Shown here: positions 1 through 5,548 of the stretch, in pieces | Layout of the letters: each line of letters starts with the position of its first letter | How positions within the stretch are numbered: position 1 is the first letter of the stretch | DNA from: Neisseriaceae bacterium | GTDB lineage: Bacteria > Pseudomonadota > Gammaproteobacteria > Burkholderiales > Neisseriaceae | NCBI GenBank assembly: GCA_017989485.1 | Contig: JAGNPU010000104.1 | Location: 1-6,590 of the forward strand | Length of the DNA: 6,590 bases | Direction of reading: 5' to 3' | Translations under genes and position numbers: made by a program | Notes under the pieces: model-generated | The model's input: the letters and a program-made list of their open reading frames with translations, nothing else | Database searches by the model: none | What the model was told of the DNA's origin: nothing

Positions 1-78
1 GCGGGCCTGGCCGCAGCCTTAAGCTTAGTCTTCTTTATTGCCTGCCTGCGCTACATACGGTCTTTAAAGGCCGCGTAG
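1..78 (+). CDS. C-terminal end of an integral membrane protein (partial)
   Basis: Frame 1 is open from the first base to a TAG at 76-78, giving 25 residues. The fragment is a hydrophobic stretch (AGLAAALSLVFFIACL) followed by a short basic tail (RYIRSLKAA). That is what the last transmembrane helix and cytoplasmic tail of an inner-membrane protein look like, for example a 12-helix transporter. The family cannot be named from so little sequence, and the start lies left of the window. A strong hairpin begins only two bases after the stop, which supports this as a genuine gene end. The gene converges on the LysR gene to its right. Confidence 0.6.
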   Translation, partial: AGLAAALSLVFFIACLRYIRSLKAA

Positions 79-80
79 TC

Positions 81-138
81 AGCCATCATTGAAAACCCCC
101 TGCCGGTACGTGCCTGCAGGGGGTTTTCAATGATGGCT
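81..138. terminator. Long perfect inverted repeat, likely bidirectional terminator
   Basis: Positions 81-103 are perfectly complementary to 116-138 (23 bp), with a 12-base loop at 104-115. The inner part is a GC block, CCCCCTGC/GCAGGGGG, bounded by AAAA and TTTT, so either strand reads a GC stem followed by four U. It lies two bases past the stop of the left gene and about 96 bases past the stop of the LysR gene, so it can serve both converging units. The outer 11 bp (AGCCATCATTG and its complement) extend beyond the usual terminator stem, and the U-tract is short and itself paired. Termination is inferred, while the hairpin is directly visible. Confidence 0.7.
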
Positions 139-234
139 TAGGCGGCCCATATTGAACAGGGGGCGATCAGCCTCATTAACAGCGGATGTGCCTTAGGCGG
201 GCATGTCGTTACTTTGGGCGCGGTCTCTTGATGC

Positions 235-1131
235 CTAGTCTAGGCTGAGGCCTTCGGTCAACACCGCCAAAATGGCCGCCACCTTCGGCAACAGCTGGCG
301 CTTGCGTGGCCATAGTACATACAGGGGCAGTCCGGTGCTTTGCCATTGCGGCAAAATGGGCGTCAAACGGCCTTGGGCCAGTTCGGCTTGGATGAGCCAG
401 GTGGCCAACTGGGCCACACCGGCACCAGCCAGAGCGGCCTGAACCATGCCCTCGCCGCTGCTAATGATTAGGGCGTTGCTGGGCTGATGGGCCTGACCCT
501 GTATCGTCCAGGCCTTGGTACTGCCATCTGCCTTGCCGTACAGTATGGCGCGATGGGACAACAAGGAGGGCTGGTCGGTGGGTGTGCCTGCTTGAGCAAG
601 ATAGCTGGGTGAGGCGCAAAAGATTAACTGCTCCGTGCCTAAACACCGTTGGCCTAGCCGTTCTGAGGCGGGCGACGGCGGCATGCCAAGACGGATGGCG
701 ATGTCTATGCCTTCTTCCATCACATCGATAAAACGATCGGTGAAGGAAATGTGTGGCCGTAGGCGGGGGTGCTGGGTGAAGTAGGGCAGTAGCAGGGGCA
801 AGACCATTTGGTGGCCAAAGCGGGCAGGTAGGTTGAGGCGTATTTGGCCATGGGGTGCCCTTTGTTGGGCGTTGAGGCTGGCCTCTGCCTCGTCTAAGTC
901 GGCCAAAACACGCACGCAGGTTTCATAAAAGGCGGCGCCTGCGTCCGTCAGGGTGAGGCTTCTGGTGGTGCGTTCAAACAGGCGGTTGCCTAAGCGGGCT
1001 TCTAGGCGGGCAATTTGTTTGCCAACGGCCGAGTTGGTCAGGTGTAAGCGTTCGGCCGCGGCGGTAAAACTGCCGGCATCAGCGCTGGCAACAAAGGCGT
1101 CTATGCCTTTGAGGCGTTCAGTGGGCAACAT
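235..1131 (-). CDS. LysR-family transcriptional regulator
   Basis: The 298-residue product has the usual length of a LysR-type regulator. Residues 6-65 form the N-terminal winged helix-turn-helix: GSFTAAAERLHLTNSAVGKQ is the helix-turn-helix proper, and RLEARLGNRLFERTTRSLTL is the wing with the conserved LF-R-T pattern. A linker helix follows, and from about residue 92 an effector-binding domain of the periplasmic-binding-protein fold (GQIRLNLPARFG, then DIAIRLG near residue 145). The ATG at 1131 is supported by AAGG seven bases upstream (1139-1142). The gene is divergent from an MFS efflux gene, a common arrangement in which the regulator controls its neighbour and itself. The closest subtype looks like the CrgA/YafC-like group often found beside DHA1 transporters, but the effector is not evident. 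Confidence 0.93.
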   Translation of the reverse strand: MLPTERLKGIDAFVASADAGSFTAAAERLHLTNSAVGKQIARLEARLGNRLFERTTRSLTLTDAGAAFYETCVRVLADLDEAEASLNAQQRAPHGQIRLNLPARFGHQMVLPLLLPYFTQHPRLRPHISFTDRFIDVMEEGIDIAIRLGMPPSPASERLGQRCLGTEQLIFCASPSYLAQAGTPTDQPSLLSHRAILYGKADGSTKAWTIQGQAHQPSNALIISSGEGMVQAALAGAGVAQLATWLIQAELAQGRLTPILPQWQSTGLPLYVLWPRKRQLLPKVAAILAVLTEGLSLD

Positions 1132-1153
1132 GATCAGGCCTTATAGTGGATTT

Positions 1154-1189
1154 ATATTCCATAATATAAGGAATAATGGTCTAAGACAA
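1154..1189 (-). promoter_or_regulatory. Candidate promoter of the LysR gene with overlapping dyad operator
   Basis: On the - strand, TTGTCT (1184-1189) is followed after 17 bases by TATTAT (1161-1166), a reasonable -35/-10 pair that would start transcription about 23 bases before the ATG at 1131. A dyad, TATTCC-N9-GGAATA (1155-1175), covers the -10 box. A second overlapping dyad, TTATAT-N6-ATATAA (1152-1169), shares the same AT-rich core. LysR proteins bind such interrupted dyads and commonly repress themselves, so an operator here is plausible. The spacing is not the textbook T-N11-A. The efflux gene's own promoter must also lie between 1132 and 1244, but I see no convincing + strand -35/-10 pair, which would fit an activator-dependent promoter. 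Confidence 0.45.
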
Positions 1190-1233
1190 TCCTGTGGTTC
1201 TCGAATAAGCTAATGCCTCAGATGAAAAGCCTT

Positions 1234-1239
1234 AGGAGG
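1234..1239 (+). promoter_or_regulatory. Strong Shine-Dalgarno of the AraJ/YdhP-like gene
   Basis: AGGAGG lies five bases upstream of the ATG at 1245. This is the strongest ribosome binding site in the window and fixes the start of the transporter gene. Confidence 0.85.
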
Positions 1240-1244
1240 CGAAT

Positions 1245-2414
1245 ATGTTCGGGGTAAAACAAGAAGGGATGGCCATTGGCGTTCTGACGGTGGCGGCATT
1301 TGTGATCGTCACCACCGAGTATTTGATTGTGGGTCTGTTGCCCGCTTTGGCGCGCGAGCTTAACCTGACAATCAGTACGGTAGGCGGGTTGGTGACGCTG
1401 TTTGCGTTTACGGTGATGCTGTGTGGGCCAGTGTTGACGGCCAGCTTGGCCCACTTGGAGCGTAAACGCTTATTTGTGATCATTTTGCTGGTGTTTGCGG
1501 CCGCCAATGCCTTGGCGGCGGTGGCGCCCAATATATGGGTGCTGGCGTTGGCCCGTTTTATACCGGCCTTATTGTTGCCGGTGTTTTGGGGGACGGCCAG
1601 CGACACGGCGGCGCACATGGTGGGGCCAGAGCGGGCGGGGCGTGCGGTGGCTAAGGTGTATTTGGGCATTTCTGCGGCCCTGCTGCTGGGCGTACCGCTG
1701 GGGACGTTGTGGGCGAGCGTGTTTGGCTGGCGCAGTGCCTTTTGGGCGCTGTCGGCGCTGTCGTTGTTGATGGCGTGGGCGCTATACGGTTGGATGCCTA
1801 AGGTGCGTATGCGCGAGCGCGTGTCGTTAAGAGCCCAGGCCAGTGCCTTAAAAAGCGCCTATTTTGTCGCCAATGTCTTGCTGTCGGTTTGGGTGTTTAC
1901 CGCCATGTTCACGGCCTATACCTATTTGGCCGACGTGCTGGAGCGATTGGCTGAGGTGCCGGTGGGGCAGGTGGGCTGGTGGCTGATGGGGTTTGGTGCC
2001 GTTGGTTTGATGGGCAATGCGCTAGGCGGTTTGGTGGTGGACAAACACCCATTGGCATCCACCGGCGGATTTGGCTTGCTGTTGGGGCTAGGGATGCTGT
2101 TTGCCGCTTTGTGGATGAACCATGAGGTGGGTTTTGTATTCGCCCTGGCGGTGTGGGGAATTGCCTATACGGCATTATTCCCCATCTGTCAGGTTAGGGT
2201 GATGAAGGCGGCTAAGGGGGCGCAAGCCCTGGCGGGGACGCTTAATGTGTCGGCGGCCAATGCGGGCACCGGGATTGGGGCATGGTTAGGGGGCTGGGTG
2301 ATTCAGGCTTATGGGTTGGGGCACTTGGTTTATGTGGCGGCGGCTTTGTCGGCGATGACGATTTTATTTTCTGCCCTGGTGGCAAAGCTCAAAAAAACGG
2401 CGGTATCCATTTAA
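1245..2414 (+). CDS. MFS transporter, DHA1 family (AraJ/YdhP-like efflux)
   Basis: The 389-residue product has about twelve hydrophobic segments in the 6+6 pattern of the major facilitator superfamily, acting in the inner membrane. Family marks include TTEYLIVGLLPALA in helix 1 (about residues 23-36), a degenerate loop 2-3 motif at LAHLERKR (68-75), GVPLGTLWASVFGWRSAFW in the helix 5 region (149-167, the motif C position), and LFPICQVRVMKAA (311-323) followed by the NVSAANAGTGIGAWLGG stretch. These resemble Escherichia coli YdhP and AraJ, proton-driven drug or sugar efflux proteins of the DHA1 group. The start is set by AGGAGG at 1234-1239. The gene is divergent from the LysR gene, which probably controls it. 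The substrate cannot be told from sequence. Confidence 0.9.
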   Translation: MFGVKQEGMAIGVLTVAAFVIVTTEYLIVGLLPALARELNLTISTVGGLVTLFAFTVMLCGPVLTASLAHLERKRLFVIILLVFAAANALAAVAPNIWVLALARFIPALLLPVFWGTASDTAAHMVGPERAGRAVAKVYLGISAALLLGVPLGTLWASVFGWRSAFWALSALSLLMAWALYGWMPKVRMRERVSLRAQASALKSAYFVANVLLSVWVFTAMFTAYTYLADVLERLAEVPVGQVGWWLMGFGAVGLMGNALGGLVVDKHPLASTGGFGLLLGLGMLFAALWMNHEVGFVFALAVWGIAYTALFPICQVRVMKAAKGAQALAGTLNVSAANAGTGIGAWLGGWVIQAYGLGHLVYVAAALSAMTILFSALVAKLKKTAVSI

Positions 2415-2436
2415 ATAGGTGCTTGGCGACACAAAA

Positions 2437-2474
2437 AAAACGGCGGCAGCCATGGTTGATGGCGCCGCCGTTTT
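2437..2474. terminator. Bidirectional intrinsic terminator between convergent genes
   Basis: CGGCGGC (2441-2447) pairs with GCCGCCG (2464-2470), and GCCA (2449-2452) with TGGC (2460-2463), leaving A2448 bulged and a seven-base loop. The stem is bounded by eight A (2433-2440) and by TTTT (2471-2474). On the - strand the A-tract becomes a run of eight U after a GC stem, so it should stop the ldcA/MFS unit strongly. On the + strand it ends the AraJ/YdhP-like gene with a weaker four-U tail. It lies 22 bases past the + gene and 10 bases past the - gene. Confidence 0.88.
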
Positions 2475-2484
2475 GACGTGGGGG

Positions 2485-3660
2485 TTATTGAGCGTCTATG
2501 CTGATTTTTTTGCCAAACGACAGCAAGAACAGCACCGTCATCAGGGCAATGCCGATGATTAAGCCGTTGCTGCCCAAATAATGCATGAGGCCCATGCTCA
2601 TGAGCGGCGCCACCAGGCCGCCTAGGCCCCACACCAAGCCCAGGCAGGCATTGGCGGCCACGAGGTTAGGGCCGGTGAAGTAATCGCCTGCGCGCACCAG
2701 GCCTAGGGTGTAAATCGATCCGGCAAAGCCGCCCCAAAGAAACAGCGTGGGCCATAAGAAGATGGGGTAAGGCATTAAAAAGGGAATCATCACGGTCAGC
2801 AAGAGGGTGCCGATGGCGCACAGCACGTGGATGCGCACCCGACCATAGGCGTCGCTCAACCAGCCAAAGGGAATTTGAAAACAGGCGTCGCCGATGAAAA
2901 TCATGCTGACGATCAGCACCGCCAGCTGTTCGGTATAGCCATATTCTATGCTGTATAAGGGCATGATGGACAAGACCGCTGCGTCAAAGAAGGCAAACAG
3001 GAAGATGGCCAAAATGATGACGGGCACGGTGCGCACAAAATAAAACAGGGATTTACTGTGTTTTTGTTTGCCATGAAAGGCAAACGTCAGCGGTGCCCAG
3101 CAGGTGATGGCCAGGCCGATGAGGTGGACCGCAAACAGCAGCCACAGGGCCGCACTGCTGCGGGCGCCCAATAAAGACAGAATAAAGGGGCCTAAAATCT
3201 GACAAATGGTGAAAAACGTGGTGTAAATGGCCACAATCCGCCCACGGTCGTGGTCGCTGGCCAGGTCGTTGACACAGGTTTCCCCCAGTATAATCAATAG
3301 GCTGCAGGCAATGCCGGTGGTCAGCCGCAATAAGAAAATAAGGGTGAAGTCATCTAGGTAGGCCAGCGGCATGATGCTGAGGGTCAGCAAAATGGTGCTG
3401 GCGACAAATAAGGATTTAATGCTAAAGCGTTTGGCGATGGCGTTGGCAAAAAAGGCCATGATGACAATGCCCAGGGCGGGCGTGGCGGCCATGAGGCCAA
3501 TGATGAAGTCTGAGGCCCCTAGGTATTTTAATTTGAACGTCGTGTAGGGAATGGTCAGCCCGGTGTTCAGGCTGACCACGCAAATGCTCAAAATAAGGGT
3601 GATGAAGGGTAAGGCGGGGTGTTGCTTAAGGGTGTGTAAAAATGATTGGGTGATGCGCAT
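2485..3660 (-). CDS. MFS transporter, YcaD-like
   Basis: The 391-residue inner-membrane protein has about twelve hydrophobic segments and a central cytoplasmic loop near residues 191-208 (basic, HGKQKHSKS). Marks of the YcaD-like MFS group are LGETCVNDLASDHDRGRIVA (125-144, helix 4 to loop 4-5), MPLYSIEYGYTEQLA (233-247) and IPFGWLSDAYGRVR (263-276), the second-half copy of the motif A loop. The substrate of this group is not known to me. I chose the ATG at 3660, which leaves a 14-residue tail before helix 1 as in relatives. An in-frame ATG at 3714 would add 18 residues (409 in all) and overlap the ldcA stop by 11 bases. Neither start has a clear Shine-Dalgarno. It follows ldcA by 43 bases and is probably co-transcribed, perhaps with an extra internal promoter. 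Confidence 0.88.
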   Translation of the reverse strand: MRITQSFLHTLKQHPALPFITLILSICVVSLNTGLTIPYTTFKLKYLGASDFIIGLMAATPALGIVIMAFFANAIAKRFSIKSLFVASTILLTLSIMPLAYLDDFTLIFLLRLTTGIACSLLIILGETCVNDLASDHDRGRIVAIYTTFFTICQILGPFILSLLGARSSAALWLLFAVHLIGLAITCWAPLTFAFHGKQKHSKSLFYFVRTVPVIILAIFLFAFFDAAVLSIMPLYSIEYGYTEQLAVLIVSMIFIGDACFQIPFGWLSDAYGRVRIHVLCAIGTLLLTVMIPFLMPYPIFLWPTLFLWGGFAGSIYTLGLVRAGDYFTGPNLVAANACLGLVWGLGGLVAPLMSMGLMHYLGSNGLIIGIALMTVLFLLSFGKKISIDAQ

Positions 3661-3702
3661 AAAATAACTAAAAAATACCCGGCGAAGCAAGGCAGGAGTT
3701 AA

Positions 3703-3732
3703 ATTATAGCCCATCCTCTGACATTAAGCCAT
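3703..3732 (-). promoter_or_regulatory. Possible internal promoter before the YcaD-like MFS gene
   Basis: A perfect TATAAT (3703-3708, - strand) is formed by the last bases of ldcA including its stop. Transcription from it would begin near 3696 and give a leader of about 36 AT-rich bases before the ATG at 3660. The best -35 match is poor (ATGGCT at 3727-3732, 18-base spacer), so this may be chance. Confidence 0.3.
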
Positions 3733-4882
3733 TTTCGCCAGAGAACATCTCCAATACATTGACTTCTGGTGGTGGCGGCAAGAGTGCGGCCAAATTCAAT
3801 GCTTTAGCGTCCAGTCTGGGCATTTTTTTGTCGTTAAACACCACTTGATAGCCAGAGCCAAAGTCGCGCACCTGCACGCGAGACCCTAGGGGGAAGGTGG
3901 CCTTATTGTGCACGTGGCCAAAGGGGAAGCCGGTCAATACCGGTACTTTGGCGATTTTGCTGATGTAGTCGGCCACGGTGTTTAGGGTGTAGCTAGAATC
4001 GTAAACGTCCACAATCTTGCCCATATTGAAGTCACCCAAAATGATGGCGCTTTGGTTTTTCAGCACGCCGGCCAGATTGAGGGTGTGCAACATGCGCTCA
4101 ATTTGGTAAGGCTGCTCGCCGGTGTCTTCGATGAACAAAATGCCGCCAGGGATGTTGGGCAGGTATTCCGAGCCGGCCAGTGCGGCCAACACGCTGAGGT
4201 TGCCGCCCCACAGCACGCCTTCGGTGCGCACGCTTTGTGCCTGAATGCGGGGGACGTCGATGCTGAAGCTGGCTTCGGTGGTGCCGGTGATGAAGCGCTG
4301 CATGGTGTCGACGCTGAGGTTGTTAGAGCCAAAGTCGCTGTAGGCCATGGGGCCGGCAAAGCTGATGTATTGGCCTTTGGCCAATAGGGCCAGCTGCAGG
4401 GCGGTGATGTCGCTATAGCCCATGAACACGGTGTCGCTTTCGCGCAGCCTGTCGGCGAGCTTGGGGAAATCAATGTGGGGCAATAGGCGCATGGCACCGT
4501 AGCCACCGCGCGCGGCCAATAGGCAATCCGGGGCTTTGACGCGGCCTGTGGCGATGTCTTGCAAGTCGGCAATACGTTGGGCGTCTGAGCCAGCAAAACG
4601 CTGGTAGCGGCGGTATAAGCTGCTTTGGTTGCTGAGGTTAAAGCCGGCCTGGGTCAGTAGGTTGATGGCGCGCTGGGATTGGCCTTCGTTTGACATAAAG
4701 CCGGAAGGGGCAATAATCCGCATCGAGGCACCTCTGACGCTAGGACGCGTTGGGCGGGTGCCTGGCGCGGTGGGTTGGGTCGAGGGCGGCGTCGGGCTGG
4801 TACAGGCCTGGAGGATGCCGGCGCCCGCAAGGGCAGAAGACACTTTTAAAAACTGACGGCGTGGAGGGCTAAAAGTCATCAT
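3704..4882 (-). CDS. ldcA: L,D-carboxypeptidase (peptidase S66), Tat-exported lipoprotein
   Basis: This enzyme removes the terminal D-Ala from murein tetrapeptides, a step in peptidoglycan recycling or remodelling. Numbering from the ATG at 4882 (392 residues), the Ser-Glu-His triad of family S66 is visible: Ser157 in FMGYSDITALQ, Glu252 in LFIEDTGEQPY and His323 in FPFGHVHNK. The spacings (95 and 71) are close to those of E. coli LdcA. The N-terminus carries a twin-arginine motif (PRRQFLK, Arg8-Arg9), a hydrophobic segment and a lipobox, GILQAC (Cys27). A Pro/Thr-rich linker to about residue 50 follows, so a membrane-anchored periplasmic enzyme is expected, unlike cytoplasmic E. coli LdcA (about 304 residues). 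The frame stays open upstream to 5083, but those residues lie inside the HIT gene and lack family features. The start lies 16 bases past the HIT stop, with only a weak GAGAAAG upstream, which suggests coupled translation. Confidence 0.92.
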   Translation of the reverse strand: MMTFSPPRRQFLKVSSALAGAGILQACTSPTPPSTQPTAPGTRPTRPSVRGASMRIIAPSGFMSNEGQSQRAINLLTQAGFNLSNQSSLYRRYQRFAGSDAQRIADLQDIATGRVKAPDCLLAARGGYGAMRLLPHIDFPKLADRLRESDTVFMGYSDITALQLALLAKGQYISFAGPMAYSDFGSNNLSVDTMQRFITGTTEASFSIDVPRIQAQSVRTEGVLWGGNLSVLAALAGSEYLPNIPGGILFIEDTGEQPYQIERMLHTLNLAGVLKNQSAIILGDFNMGKIVDVYDSSYTLNTVADYISKIAKVPVLTGFPFGHVHNKATFPLGSRVQVRDFGSGYQVVFNDKKMPRLDAKALNLAALLPPPPEVNVLEMFSGENGLMSEDGL

Positions 4883-4898
4883 GGGCAAGGCTGCTTTC

Positions 4899-5327
4899 TC
4901 AAAGGGGAAGGGGCTGATGGGAGTGAGACAGGGCCAAACGCATTTGGTTTGGCCAATCTTCGGCAAGCGCGGGATGCTGGTTGGGCCCACGCTTGGGCGT
5001 GGCCCAGATGGCGTCTGGAAAGCAGGCGTCTTGGGCATAGCGGGCGATGACGTGCCAGTGCAGGTGGGGCACCATATTGCCAAAGCTGGCCAGGTTGATT
5101 TTGTCGGGGTTTAAGACGGCGCGCATGGCCTGTTCCGTGGCCCACACCCAGTGCATGAAGAGATGGCGCTCCGACGGGCTGAGGTCGGTCATTTCTTTTT
5201 GGTGGGCATGCCAGATGACGCGGCAAAAGCCAGGGGCGTTGGCGTCGTCATGAACGGCGATAATCCGCACAACGTCGTTCTGGAGTAAGACCTGTTCATT
5301 TTGCGGCTGGCACAGGGGGCAAGACAT
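4899..5327 (-). CDS. HIT-family (histidine triad) protein
   Basis: The 142-residue product has the histidine triad H-x-H-x-H at His88-His90-His92 in MVPHLHWHVIARY, which forms the nucleotide phosphate-binding site of HIT hydrolases and transferases. Other family features are GFCRVIWHAHQKEMTDLS (33-50), NPDKINLASFGN (73-84) and a CPLC pair (Cys3, Cys6) that may bind zinc. The form resembles a betaproteobacterial HIT group; its natural substrate is uncertain, with a nucleotide or dinucleotide most likely. The ATG at 5327 is preferred because AAGGA (5333-5337) lies five bases before it. The ATG at 5342 would add five residues but falls almost on the predicted transcription start. It is the first gene of a probable HIT-ldcA-MFS operon. 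Confidence 0.93.
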   Translation of the reverse strand: MSCPLCQPQNEQVLLQNDVVRIIAVHDDANAPGFCRVIWHAHQKEMTDLSPSERHLFMHWVWATEQAMRAVLNPDKINLASFGNMVPHLHWHVIARYAQDACFPDAIWATPKRGPNQHPALAEDWPNQMRLALSHSHQPLPL

Positions 5328-5357
5328 GGTGGTCCTTAGCATTTTTAAATAAAGTTA

Positions 5358-5386
5358 ATCATAACGGCTTTATGGGCGGCTGCCAA
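5358..5386 (-). promoter_or_regulatory. Near-consensus sigma-70 promoter of the HIT-ldcA operon
   Basis: On the - strand, TTGGCA (5381-5386) and TATGAT (5358-5363) are separated by exactly 17 bases, each matching the consensus hexamer at five of six positions. Transcription would start near 5351, giving a leader of about 24 bases with the AAGGA ribosome site. No operator-like repeat is visible around it, so constitutive moderate expression is the simplest reading. Confidence 0.68.
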
Positions 5387-5436
5387 CCAATGATGAGGGC
5401 AGGGTTGCGGGCGCGCAATAACATGCCGCGCAGCCT

Positions 5437-5454
5437 GGCCATCGATGGATGGCC
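5437..5454. repeat. Short inverted repeat upstream of the HIT promoter
   Basis: GGCCATC (5437-5443) and GATGGCC (5448-5454) form a 7-bp dyad with a four-base spacer. It has no T-tract on either strand, so it is not an intrinsic terminator. It sits about 50 bases upstream of the HIT -35 box, in the otherwise featureless stretch 5387-5502. It may be a protein binding site or chance. Confidence 0.3.
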
Positions 5455-5502
5455 GGCGTCGGGCAGGCGTGCTTCATGTGGCCAACACGGCAGGTGGTGA
5501 CC

Positions 5503-5530
5503 AAAAAAAAGCCCACCATCAGGTGGGCTT
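5503..5530 (-). terminator. Intrinsic terminator of maeB
   Basis: GCCCACC (5511-5517) and GGTGGGC (5522-5528) form a stem with a four-base loop, extended to 9 bp by flanking AA/TT. On the - strand it is followed by a run of eight U (5503-5510). It lies 18 bases past the maeB stop and separates maeB transcription from the HIT-ldcA operon. Confidence 0.92.
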
Positions 5531-5548
5531 GTGTCAACGTGAACGCGT

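Noticed and set aside
1232..1669. 145-codon open frame on the - strand antisense to the AraJ/YdhP-like gene
   Set aside because: Low-complexity Ala/Thr/Asn composition typical of the reverse of a GC-rich membrane gene, no family resemblance, and it covers the well-supported transporter start.
4060..4596. 178-codon open frame on the - strand inside ldcA in another frame
   Set aside because: Pro/Ala/Cys-rich shadow translation, entirely within a gene that has an intact catalytic triad.
4883..5083. 67-residue N-terminal extension of LdcA
   Set aside because: It overlaps the HIT coding region in another frame, is Pro-rich without family features, and would bury the Tat signal in the middle of the protein.
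5359..5442. 27-codon reading frame on the - strand between maeB and the HIT gene, beginning MARLRG, part of a longer open frame to 5568
   Set aside because: It has no ribosome site, its 3' end contains the HIT -35 and -10 boxes, and the longer version reads through the maeB terminator. No recognisable family.
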